Origin: Archangium lansingense
GTDB lineage: Bacteria; Myxococcota; Myxococcia; Myxococcales; Myxococcaceae
Direction: 5' to 3'
DNA: 64,000 nucleotides
Assembly (NCBI RefSeq): GCF_026626635.1
Contig: NZ_JAPNKA010000001.1
Location: 558,001-622,000, forward strand
The notes below the pieces were generated by a model. The model had not been told where the DNA came from and ran no database searches. It worked only from the letters and a program-made list of their open reading frames with translations. How positions within the stretch are numbered: the first letter of the stretch is position 1; every line of letters starts with the position of its first letter. This document shows, one piece after another, positions 39,480 through 48,200 of this stretch. Both the position numbers and the translations under genes were made by a program.

Positions 39480-39514
39480 AAAAACACCCGGCCGGTGGTG
39501 GTATCCGGCCGGGT
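39480..39514 (-). terminator. Rho-independent terminator between peroxidase and orphan genes
   Basis: A perfect 10-bp stem (ACCCGGCCGG at 39486-39495, CCGGCCGGGT at 39505-39514) with a 9-nt loop is followed on the minus strand by GTTTTT. It lies after the peroxidase stop and before the orphan gene's start. Confidence 0.8.
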
Positions 39515-39542
39515 CAAATCCCCCTCTCCTGCGCGCCTCGCC

Positions 39543-41039
39543 TCAAGGCAGCAGGTTCTTGGCGTCGTTGATGGGCGACAGGTCGCCCGAGAACCGGAGC
39601 AGGTCCGTCATCGTGAAGGTGCCCGGCTTGCTCGAGGGCAGCGTGGGCTTCCATTGCGGATTGCTGGCGAGGAAGGAGCTCGCATCGCACTCGAGCAGGC
39701 CCACGAAGACCTCGGCCAGGATGCGGCTGCCCACGGGACCGAGGTTCTTGCTGTTCCCGCGCTGCTCGGCCTCCTTGAGGATGTAGTACCAGAGCGGGGT
39801 CTCGAGGTGCAGGTTGTGCTTGGCGGCCACCTGCCCATCAGGTCCCTTGGCGATGTCCTCGGGCGACAGAGGCTTGATGCGCATGCGCCGGGCCACGTTC
39901 TGCCCGGAGGGCAGGCCGAGGCTGCGTCCGCGCCGCAGGTTGGCGATGGGCAGGTTGACGCCCGGAAGCACGCCGTGGTCGGGAATCTCGGAGAGCGTCG
40001 GCGCGAGGAAGGGGTCGAGCTTGCGGCTGAGGCCGGCCGTGACCCCGTCGTTCTGGAACTGGAAGAAGCGCCGCCAGTCGATGATCCAATCACTGGGGAT
40101 GGGCACGCCCGTCCCGGAGCGCCCGGAGAAGCGGAACAGCAGCCGGAGCGAAGCGGGCACTGCCTTGCGAGGGCCGTCCTTGAAGGTGAAGACCTCGTTG
40201 TAGTCGTACGCCTCGCGCACCATGCTGTGTCCCAGGCGGTAGGCGGCGGCGGAGAACTCCACCGGGATGAAGGCGTCGCCCTGGGGCAGGTAGAAGCTGC
40301 GGCCCTTCTCGAGCACGTTCTCGAGCACGTCCTTGTCGATCACCCGCTTCAGGAAGTCATTCAGGACGATCCACTGGTAATGCCAGATGACGAGCTGGCG
40401 GGCTTCCTCGAACAGGCTGCGCCGGAGCCCGGAAGGCGGCGCGACGGTGCCCTTCTGGAGCCCCTCGACCACCTTGTTGTGGAAGCGCATGAAGGCCAGG
40501 TGGAGCTGGGCGACGATGAGGTTCTCGTCATTGCGCGGGTCGCCGATGATGGCCTGGCCCTGCGGGCCGCGAGGCAGGTCGAAGTCGAGCGACGGCTTCA
40601 CCTTGGGATCGCCCCCACCAGGGGTGGCGTTGGTGCGCCCGATGACGAAGAGGGCGTCGTTGGGAGGGAGCTGGTAGAGGAAGGGCTGGTCGCCGGGACC
40701 CCTGCCGTAGAGGCAGTCGAGATCCAACGCGGGGGTGCGGAAGTTGTGGAGTGCCAGGGGGTCGACGAGCACCTCCTGGATGGGGGTGGTGTCGAAGGTG
40801 ATGTCGTGGTCGATGAACTGGCCGAGGTAGGTGAAGCCGGCGGGGACGTCCTCGTTGTCACCCTTGGGGTCCGCCGAGTTGGCGTCCTTCATCGCGCGGC
40901 CGAGCTCATCCAGGGCTTCCAGCGGAGGAGTGAGTGGTTGGAGCGACGGAAAGAGTCTTCCGAACTTGCCGGTTGGGACAAACTGCCCCAACGGAGTCCC
41001 CTCTCCATTGCGTAGCAAGAAACCATGAATGGCTGGCAT
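39543..41039 (-). CDS. Animal-type heme peroxidase
   Basis: The distal site is YLGQFIDHDITFD (distal His78, with the calcium-site Asp following) and the proximal His271 is in AAYRLGHSMVREAYDYNE. These are the hallmarks of the animal heme peroxidase superfamily (bacterial peroxicin-like group). It uses H2O2 to oxidise halides or organic substrates. At 498 residues it is one catalytic domain; no signal peptide is seen, so location is uncertain. ATG at 41039 has GGAGGGA seven bases upstream; a GTG at 41054 would place the ribosome site inside the coding region. Same strand as the orphan and LodB-like genes but separated from them by a terminator. Confidence 0.92.
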   Translation of the reverse strand: MPAIHGFLLRNGEGTPLGQFVPTGKFGRLFPSLQPLTPPLEALDELGRAMKDANSADPKGDNEDVPAGFTYLGQFIDHDITFDTTPIQEVLVDPLALHNFRTPALDLDCLYGRGPGDQPFLYQLPPNDALFVIGRTNATPGGGDPKVKPSLDFDLPRGPQGQAIIGDPRNDENLIVAQLHLAFMRFHNKVVEGLQKGTVAPPSGLRRSLFEEARQLVIWHYQWIVLNDFLKRVIDKDVLENVLEKGRSFYLPQGDAFIPVEFSAAAYRLGHSMVREAYDYNEVFTFKDGPRKAVPASLRLLFRFSGRSGTGVPIPSDWIIDWRRFFQFQNDGVTAGLSRKLDPFLAPTLSEIPDHGVLPGVNLPIANLRRGRSLGLPSGQNVARRMRIKPLSPEDIAKGPDGQVAAKHNLHLETPLWYYILKEAEQRGNSKNLGPVGSRILAEVFVGLLECDASSFLASNPQWKPTLPSSKPGTFTMTDLLRFSGDLSPINDAKNLLP

Positions 41040-41347
41040 TGTTCTTCCCTCCACGTACGTGTTGCTGTCAGACAGACAGAGGCCGGCGCGTTTGTGAGCG
41101 CCGTCTCGTTCCTCCGGGTGGGAAGCTCGACAGCTTGGTGATCATGTAGTGTCCCCCCCTGCTTTCGCGGCGGAACAGCACCGCGAAAACGACCCATGGA
41201 TTCCAGTTCACCCCCCGCGCCGCAATGCCCTAAAGGGCACTTGTCTGGAAGCACGCGCGTGTCTCGGACTGGAGGGTGGGGTGATGCTCCTGCGCGTGGG
41301 GCCAGGCATTGGCGAGTGCACAATGGAGGGGGCTATGCTCGGAGTTC
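41040..41347. other. Divergent intergenic region, peroxidase / TPM gene
   Basis: No gene seen. It must carry the promoters of both divergent genes. A perfect 8-bp inverted repeat is present at 41163-41188; otherwise nothing stands out. Confidence 0.4.
41163..41188. promoter_or_regulatory. Inverted repeat TTTCGCGG-N10-CCGCGAAA, possible operator
   Basis: Perfect 8-bp arms with a 10-base spacer, about 125 bases upstream of the peroxidase start and 160 bases upstream of the TPM gene. With no gene ending nearby, an operator is more likely than a terminator. Confidence 0.35.
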
Positions 41348-42529
41348 ATGCGCGCCCTTCTCTGCTGGACCCTCTTGTTCTGTGCCCTGAGCCTGCCCGC
41401 TCAAGGCGAGACGGTGAGAGCGATTCCTCGGCCTCGGCCGGGCTCCTGGTCCGTGGACACCACGGGAACGCTGTCCTCCCCCACGCTCGCTCAAGTGGAC
41501 CAGTGGGGCTCGGAGGTGGATGGCAAGGGCCTCGGGCAGCTCGCGGTGGTGGTGGTGGTGACGACCGGGGGGCGCAACCCGCGCACCTTCGCCACCGAGC
41601 TCTTCAACCTGTGGGGCATCGGCCATGCCGGGCGCGATGATGGTGCGTTGCTCCTCATCGCCCTGCGCGACCGCAAGGCGGAGATCGTCCTCGGTGACGG
41701 CGTCGACAGCCGCGCGGACACGGCCCGGAGCGATGCCTTGATGTCAGGGCAGATTGTCCCCGCCTTCAAGCGCGGGGACCCGGGCGGGGCGGTGCTCGCG
41801 GGCGCAAGGGGCCTGAGAGACCTGCTCGAGCGCTCGCCTCTCAACGCATCCGTGAGCCGTGCTGCTTCCCCTCTGTCCGCGAGCAGCACCCCCAGTCCAG
41901 CCGCGAGCAGCACTTCCGCCAACGTGCCCTCGAGCGGCACCGCTCCCGTGCAAGAGCCACCCCCGTTCCGGCGCCCGCCCTCCTCCTATGAGAGCCCTCC
42001 GGTGCGGGGAGGCTCGAACGACATGAGTGTCTGGTTCTACGGCGGAGGCGCTGGTGCCCTTGTCGCGGGGTTTGCTGGCCTGCGCCGCTGGTTGCGCCGG
42101 CGCCCGCGCATCTGTGAGCGCTGCGCGCAGCCGCGCCAACTCCTCGACGAAGACAGGGATGATGCCCATCTCGACGGGGGGCAACAGCGCGAGGAGCGCC
42201 TGGGCTCGGTGGACTACGACGTGTGGTGGTGCCTGTCCTGCCACGATGCGCGGGTGGAGCGCTATGGCGCCTGGCTCACGTCCTATTCCAAGTGCCCGCA
42301 GTGCGAATACAAGACGAAGTCGGAGACGAGCACCACCCTCGAGCCAGCGACCTATGACCATGGGGGCAGGGTGCTGGTGGAGGTCTCCTGCAAGCACTGC
42401 AGCTACCGCAACTCGTTCACGCGCAGCACCCCCAAGCTCACCCGCCCGAGCTCGTCTTCTTCCTCCAGAGGAGGCAGCTCCTTCGGTGGAGGACGCTCCT
42501 CGGGCGGTGGCTCCAGCGGGAGCTGGTAG
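41348..42529 (+). CDS. TPM-domain membrane protein with C-terminal zinc-ribbon region
   Basis: A signal peptide (about residues 1-19) leads into a TPM (Psb32/YgcG) domain: VDTTGTLSSPTLAQVDQWGS, LAVVVVVTTGGRNPRTFATE, GRDDGALLLIALRDRKAEIV. A Ser/Pro-rich linker and a membrane helix (about 230-247, YGGGAGALVAGFAGLRRW) follow. The cytoplasmic part has CxxC pairs (CERCAQP, WWCLSCHD, KCPQCEYK, SCKHCSYR) that could bind two zinc ions, and a Gly/Ser tail (GGGRSSGGGSSGSW) typical of the family. Function of TPM proteins is not well defined; membrane maintenance is suggested for some. Confidence 0.85.
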   Translation: MRALLCWTLLFCALSLPAQGETVRAIPRPRPGSWSVDTTGTLSSPTLAQVDQWGSEVDGKGLGQLAVVVVVTTGGRNPRTFATELFNLWGIGHAGRDDGALLLIALRDRKAEIVLGDGVDSRADTARSDALMSGQIVPAFKRGDPGGAVLAGARGLRDLLERSPLNASVSRAASPLSASSTPSPAASSTSANVPSSGTAPVQEPPPFRRPPSSYESPPVRGGSNDMSVWFYGGGAGALVAGFAGLRRWLRRRPRICERCAQPRQLLDEDRDDAHLDGGQQREERLGSVDYDVWWCLSCHDARVERYGAWLTSYSKCPQCEYKTKSETSTTLEPATYDHGGRVLVEVSCKHCSYRNSFTRSTPKLTRPSSSSSSRGGSSFGGGRSSGGGSSGSW

Positions 42530-42602
42530 GAGGCCCGGGCGCTCCGGGCCGTGTTCTGGCAATGTTCGATGCAGATGGCCAGAGAGGCGTAGAGTCGGCG
42601 CC

Positions 42603-43259
42603 ATGAATCGCTCGCCGCTTCGCTTCTTCTTCGACTACGTATCGCCGTACTCGTATCTCGCGTGGACGCAGCTCCCGGCGATTGCCGAGCGTCATGGCCG
42701 CACCGTGGAGCTCGTGCCCGTGCTCTTCGCGGGCGTGCTCAACGCGCTCGGCACGACAGGGCCCGCGGAGGTGAAGCAGAAGCGGTTCTACATCTACAAG
42801 CACACCCGGCGGATCGCCCATGAGCTTGGGGTGCCTTTCGTCATGCCCGCGGCTCATCCCTTCAATCCATTGCTTGCGCTTCGGGTGACGGCCGCTGTGC
42901 AGGACGAGGAGGCTCGGCGCCGGCTTGTTTCCGCGCTCTATGCAGCGGTGTGGGCCGGAGGCGGAGGGCTGGTGCAGCCGGAGCGCGTGGGCGAGGTGGT
43001 GGCCTCGGTAGGGCTCGATGCGCAGGCGCTGCTCGCGGCCTCGCAGACGCCCGCTGTGAAGGAGCAGGTGCGCCGCAATACGGAGGAGCTGCTCGCGCTG
43101 GAGGGCTTTGGTGTCCCCACCATCGTGGCGGATGGGGAGCTGTTCTTCGGTGTCGACTCCCTGAGCCACTTGGAGCGGTTCCTGCGTGGGGAGGATCCGC
43201 TCTCCCGCGAGGAACTGGAGCGCCTGCGCAACCTGCCCGTCGCCGCTTCAAGGATTTGA
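42603..43259 (+). CDS. 2-hydroxychromene-2-carboxylate isomerase-like DsbA-family protein
   Basis: A thioredoxin/DsbA-like fold of the NahD/kappa-GST group: FFFDYVSPYSYLA with the glutathione-activating Ser14 at the N-terminus, KQKRFYIYKHTRRIAHELGV, and GFGVPTIVADGELFFGVD near the end. In naphthalene breakdown this enzyme isomerises 2-hydroxychromene-2-carboxylate; many homologues have other roles. Its presence in a window with a NagG/NagH-like oxygenase is notable, but they are 20 kb apart with no other ring-cleavage genes. Confidence 0.88.
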   Translation: MNRSPLRFFFDYVSPYSYLAWTQLPAIAERHGRTVELVPVLFAGVLNALGTTGPAEVKQKRFYIYKHTRRIAHELGVPFVMPAAHPFNPLLALRVTAAVQDEEARRRLVSALYAAVWAGGGGLVQPERVGEVVASVGLDAQALLAASQTPAVKEQVRRNTEELLALEGFGVPTIVADGELFFGVDSLSHLERFLRGEDPLSREELERLRNLPVAASRI

Positions 43260-43304
43260 GCCGAGGAGGTGGCGCTGTGCTGCCGGGCTCCCTACCTTCT
43301 CACC

Positions 43305-43838
43305 ATGTCGTCATCGCGCAACGTCTCCATTGAAGAGCTGCTTCGCTCCGCCGAGGAGAGAGAGGACTCGGGTGATGCGCTCGGGGCCGAGGCACTGCTT
43401 GGCCGCGTCATCTCGCTGAGGCCGGAGTTCTCTCTGGCCTGGTACCGGCGCGGCATGCTGCGTCTCTTCGAGCAGGCGGCTTTCGAGGAGGCACTCGCCG
43501 ACCTGAGCCGCGCCGAGGAGCTGGGCGTGGACCAGGTCGGCATCCCGGGGTCGCAGCTCCATTACCTGCTGGGTGAGTGTCTCTTCGGCCTCGAGCGGTT
43601 CGAAGAAGCCGACGCGCGGCTCCAGCGAGGACTCGTTGGAGAGCAGGACGAGGTGCTGCGGGCGGAGATCTACTACCGGCGCGCCGAGTGCGCGGAGGTC
43701 CTGGCGCGGCCGGAAGCGCTGCGCGAGGCCCTCACGGGGTTCCTGGCGCACAAGGCTGCGTTTCTGGACTCGGGCGGAGACGAGGAGCAGGTCCAACGGG
43801 CTGAGACTCGGCTCGCTGCGCTCTCCAGCGGCCCGTGA
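43305..43838 (+). CDS. TPR protein, cytoplasmic
   Basis: A 177-residue protein with about four TPR-like helix pairs (LLRSAEEREDSGDALGAEAL, LAWYRRGMLRLFEQAAFEEAL, LLGECLFGLERFEEADARLQ, YYRRAECAEVLARPEAL). No signal or membrane segment. The ATG at 43305 is 45 bases after the isomerase stop; the two may be co-transcribed. Confidence 0.75.
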   Translation: MSSSRNVSIEELLRSAEEREDSGDALGAEALLGRVISLRPEFSLAWYRRGMLRLFEQAAFEEALADLSRAEELGVDQVGIPGSQLHYLLGECLFGLERFEEADARLQRGLVGEQDEVLRAEIYYRRAECAEVLARPEALREALTGFLAHKAAFLDSGGDEEQVQRAETRLAALSSGP

Positions 43839-43858
43839 GGTGCGGACAGATGGGGCTC

Positions 43859-43955
43859 AGGGATTCAACCCGAGGGACGAGATACCCTCACCCCGGGGGG
43901 CTTGCCCCCCCTTTGAACGACGGGGGGATCCTCTCCCGGGGGGAGAGGGGAAGGG
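43859..43955 (-). repeat. Composite copy of the GC-rich intergenic repeat, inverted
   Basis: Read on the minus strand this has the CTCCCC-CCGGGAGAG arm and the CGGGGTGAGGGT arm plus the GGGTTGAA-type tail seen at 34190. In the middle, about 30 bases forming their own hairpin (GGGGGGC-TTG-CCCCCC) split the two arms. It lies between convergent genes. Confidence 0.7.
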
Positions 43956-43963
43956 GAAACAGG

Positions 43964-45199
43964 TTACGGTGTTCCGCTGATGTTTGGGGCGGTGTAGGTG
44001 GCCTTCGGGTCCACTTCCGCGGCGTAGGGGCTCGTCCACGTGTCCTGGAAGAAGCGCTCGAGCTGGCTCGCGAATGCCTCGCCCTCCACGATGACGCCCA
44101 CGTTGCGGCTCTGCGTGAAGTAGTCACGCTCCCAGTTGCTCGTGCCCACCCACGCCTGCGCCCCGTCCACCACCATGTACTTGGCGTGCACCACGCGCCC
44201 GAATGGGATGAAGCCGCCCGACCACTGCGGAATGGTGACCAGCTTCACCGTCAGCCCCGGCGGCGCGTGTAGAGCCTGCAGGCCCTCGATGGTGCCCTTG
44301 CGCTTGCCCCAGTCCGCCACCAGCAGCTCCACCTTCACCCCTCGCGCCGCCGCTCGCTTGAGTGCCTCCTCCAGCTCGGGGAAGGGGCTCCCGTCACGAC
44401 CCTTGGCCTTGTACGTGAGCAGCTGCACCCGCACCGAGCGCTTCGCCTCGTCGATGAGCTGCACCAGCTTCGGCAGGTCCCACGTGGTCGCGTCCGGCAG
44501 GTAGCCCTGGGGGCTGTGCGCCGGAGATACGCGCACCGTGCTCCCCGCGTAGCTCGTTGAGAACGGGCCTCCCACCGCTGCCGTGGCTGGCGCCGTGCCT
44601 CCGGCTGCCAGCGCCCAGTCCTGCTCGAAGATGTCCGCGAGCGAGCGCACCACCTCGGGCACTCGGATGCGCAGCCCGAGCTCCTGGATGTGCTCCAGCG
44701 AGCGCCAGTCGAAGTTCTGGCTGCCCAGGTACGCCTCGCGCCCGTCCACCACGAAGTACTTCGCGTGCAGCACGCCGCCCATCGACCTGGCCGTGTCCAG
44801 CCGGCGCACCTCGACGCCCGGCCGCTTCGCCAGCCGCTCCAGCGTCTCCGGGTACGTCTTGTAGAACTTCTCATCCGCGAGCACCCGCACCTTCACGCCC
44901 CGGTCCGCCGCCGTCTCCATGGCCTGGATGACTGTCTCCAGTCGGCTGCCCGGCGCATTGCTCACGTAGAACTGCGCCACGTCCAACGTCCGCATGGCCC
45001 CGTTCACCATCTCCGGCCACACCTGGTGGGCGTCCGGAATCTCCGCGTGGTCCAGTGTCGTCTCCACCGGGCTGCTCTCCACCAGCACCAGTCCGGGGAG
45101 CTCGGGCTCGGAGGAAGCGGCGCGCAGGGCCGGAGCGGGCGCGGCGCACGCGAGGGACAGCACGAGGGGGAGGAGCAAGGCGGTGGGCCGGAGGGACAT
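43964..45199 (-). CDS. Phospholipase D-like (HKD) lipoprotein
   Basis: A lipobox (LSLAC, Cys near residue 18) marks it as a lipoprotein. Two PLD domains carry HxKx4Dx6G/SxN motifs: HAKYFVVDGREAYLGSQN and HAKYMVVDGAQAWVGTSN, both complete. Members hydrolyse phosphodiester bonds of lipids or nucleic acids, or act as cardiolipin-synthase relatives. The sequence resembles metazoan-type PLD3/4-like proteins in its FDWRSLEHIQELG stretch. Start at the ATG 45199, which directly precedes the signal peptide. Confidence 0.9.
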   Translation of the reverse strand: MSLRPTALLLPLVLSLACAAPAPALRAASSEPELPGLVLVESSPVETTLDHAEIPDAHQVWPEMVNGAMRTLDVAQFYVSNAPGSRLETVIQAMETAADRGVKVRVLADEKFYKTYPETLERLAKRPGVEVRRLDTARSMGGVLHAKYFVVDGREAYLGSQNFDWRSLEHIQELGLRIRVPEVVRSLADIFEQDWALAAGGTAPATAAVGGPFSTSYAGSTVRVSPAHSPQGYLPDATTWDLPKLVQLIDEAKRSVRVQLLTYKAKGRDGSPFPELEEALKRAAARGVKVELLVADWGKRKGTIEGLQALHAPPGLTVKLVTIPQWSGGFIPFGRVVHAKYMVVDGAQAWVGTSNWERDYFTQSRNVGVIVEGEAFASQLERFFQDTWTSPYAAEVDPKATYTAPNISGTP

Positions 45200-45215
45200 T
45201 CGGGGCACCGTATAC

Positions 45216-45254
45216 AAAAACCAAGGGCCCCCCGCGATTGCTCGCGGAGGGCCC
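45216..45254 (-). terminator. Rho-independent terminator after the Oar-like gene
   Basis: Read on the minus strand: GGGCCC-T-CCGCGA, loop GCAA, TCGCGG-G-GGGCCC (12 of 13 pairs) and then TTGGTTTTT. It lies 32 bases after the stop at 45287. Confidence 0.85.
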
Positions 45255-45286
45255 CGGGTTCACACCGTGTCTGGCTCTGGCGCTGT

Positions 45287-48200
45287 TTAGAAGATGTACC
45301 GCGCGCCGACCTGGATCCGCCACCGCGAGAGGGTGGGGCTGTACACCGTGTTCCGCACCGCCGTGGGCTCGGAGAAGCTGTAGACCGGGCGGTTGTTCGC
45401 GGCGTCATAACCCACCGCGCGCAGGAACGACGAGGCGTGGGTCTCGAACTGCGCCTCCTGCTCGAAGAGGCCCCACTTCGGGTAGAGCAGGTTCAGGACG
45501 TTGAAGACGTCCGCCTGCAGCTCCAGCCGCTGTCCCTTGACGAACTCGGGCGAGTTCCAGCCGAGCCGGAGGTTGACGAAGTTCTGCCACGGGTTCCGGC
45601 ACTCGCCACGCTGGATGAGGCGGCCCTTCGCACCCCGGAGGCACTGCTGGCTGTCGATGAACTTGTTCAGGGCCTCGTACTGCGTGGGGTCCTGGAGGCT
45701 GATCTGGCTGGCATCCCCCGGGATGAAGGCCACGTCGTTTCCGCTGATTCCGTCCGCGTTGACGTCACCGTTGACGATCCAGGTGTAGGGCGAGCCCGAC
45801 TGGCCCGTGTAGATGAGACCCGCGTTGAAGCCGTAGGGCAGCGACCCGGTGGCGGTGACGGTGATGCGATGGGTGCGGTCGAACGCCGACGGCCGGAGGT
45901 TACGCTCCTCGATGCTCCCGTCCACCGGAGAGAACTGGAAGTTGGAGAGCGCCTGCGAGCTCGTGAGCGAGATCAGGTCCTTGGCGTCGGTGTAGCTGTA
46001 GCCCACGCTGACGTACACGAGGTCCCTGATCTCCTTGCTCAGCTGGAGGGTCCCGTTGACGACTCGCCCGCCGTTCTTGTTGAACACCTTGACGGCCTGG
46101 ACGAGGTTCTGCGAATCGCGGCGGGTGGGGGTGGCCCTGAAGCTGCCCGTCGTGTTGAAGGTGCCGTACGTAGAGCGGCCCTCGCCGTTCGCGCCCTGCG
46201 CCACCAGGTTCTCGTCGGTGGTGTACCAACCGTTGATGTCCTGCGTGTAGAGCAGGTCGGCGGTGGCGATGATTCCCCAGGGCAGGCGCCGGTCCGCGCC
46301 GAGCGACACGCGGAAGTTCTGCGGGTAGCGGGTCTTCGGGTCGAAGTAGTCGATCTCACCCTGGTTGGTGGGGGTCGTAGGCGCCTGGGTTCCACCGGCG
46401 CAGTCGAAGGGCTGCGCGGAGGGGTCGATGGTGAAGTTCGGCACCGCACCGGTTCCAGCCGTGCCCCGGTTGCAGGTCAGCTCCACCTGGGAGAGGCCGT
46501 TGATGCTGTACGCATTGGCCACCCACACGTAGGGCGGCCGGCCCGAGAAGATGCCAGTGCCACCGCGGACGATGGTGTTGGAGTTGCCTTCCACGTCCCA
46601 GTTGAAGCCCAGGCGGGGCGACCAGAGGATGTTGCCGCTCGGCACCTTGCTCGTGTCGATGGGGAGCGCCTCGTTGTTCACGAGCCGGGGATTGGCGTTG
46701 GCCGCGGACAGGAACGGAATGTCGAGCCGGATACCGGGCGTGAGCGTCAGGCCCTTGAACACCCTCCAGTTGTCCTGGAGGTAGAAGCCCGGCTGCGCCA
46801 CGGTGAACGCGGCCGTGCCCGGCTCCTGCAGGTCACTGACGCCGAAGCGCCGCTGGTAGGCACTCGCGCGTCCAGCCTCGAAGTCGTCCAGGCTGTCGAA
46901 GGTCCAGACGCCGGTCGCCGCCTGCAGGAAGGCGTTGCGCAGCCGGAAGAACTCGGTGCTCGTACCGGCGGTGAGCTGGTGATCCCCGAGCGCCAGGGTG
47001 AGGCTGTCCTGGATCTGGTAGATGTCCTGGTCCAGCTGGTTGAGCTGGGAGAAGCGCTCGGCGCCCGCCGCCAACCACGAGTCGTTCGAGCCGAGCCTGC
47101 CGGCCTTGACGAGGATCAGCGGAATGTCCTGGTTGGGATCCCGGGCGTCCCGGATGATGGAGAAGCCCGCCAGGAACTCGTTGGAGAGCTTGCCGTCGAG
47201 CCAGGTCGAGGTGAGCTTCGCCCGGGCGGTATGGGTGGAGGTCGTCTGGGCATAGCCGCTGTTGGACAGCTGGTAGCCGTCGCGCATGCGGCTCGGCACG
47301 GCCGGAGCGGTCGGCGAGCGGGTCAGCGAGTCCTGCAGGGCTCCCACGAAGTTGTACGACAGCTCGAGATAGCTGTTGGGGATGACGCCCGTGCTGATCT
47401 TGGCGAAGACGTTCCGGTCCGGGTTGCGCAGCTCCGGAGCCAGGGCGTTTCCGGCGTCGGTGACGCCATAGCGGTTGGCGAGGATGCTGTTGAACCGCTC
47501 GGCTTCCGCCGCGGTGAAGCCCGCCCGGGCCGCGTCGGCCGCGGGGTCCACGCCACCGATCTGGGACGAGTTACCGAACGCCGAGTTGCGCTCCTGGATG
47601 TCGGTGGCGACGAAGAAGTGAACCTTGTCCTTGATGATGGGGCCGCTCAGGCTGCCGCCGAACTGCCAGATGTTGTACCCGAGGAAGGTCGGGTCGCTCT
47701 GGCGCCCGGCGAGGACCTTGTTCTGCCCGTAGCCGAAGACCGAGCCGTGGAAGTCGTTGGTACCGCTCTTGGTGATGGCGTTCACCATGCCGCCCGCGAA
47801 GTTGCCGTAGCGGACGTCGAACGGGGACACCTGCACCACGAAGCTCTCGATGGCCTCGATGGAGATGGGCTTGGCGTTGGCCTGGCCGCCCGGCGTTCCC
47901 GACCCCGAGAGGCCGAAGAGGTCGTTATAGGCCGCGCCGTCGATCTGGATGTTGTTGAAGCGGTTGTTCTGGCCGGCCATCGCGGTACCGCTCACCTGCG
48001 GAGTGGTCGAGACGAGGTCGGTGAAATTCCGTCCCTGCAGGGGCAGCCGGGCCATCGCCGCGGAGTTCATGGTCGACGAGGGGCCGGTGCGTCCCTGATC
48101 CTGGAGCGCATCGATCTCCTGGGCCTCGACCACCATCTCCTCTTCGAAGGACTCGAAGGCCTTCAGCTGGAAGTTGAGGGTGAGCCGCTGACCCAGCACG

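Noticed and set aside
39225..41015. A 596-codon plus-strand frame opposite the peroxidase and orphan genes
   Set aside because: No ribosome site or domains; the opposite strand has clear heme-peroxidase motifs.
42603..43259. A naphthalene/salicylate breakdown cluster with the Rieske genes at 20 kb
   Set aside because: The isomerase-like gene is 20 kb away in a different unit, and no dihydrodiol, ring-cleavage or aldolase genes are present.
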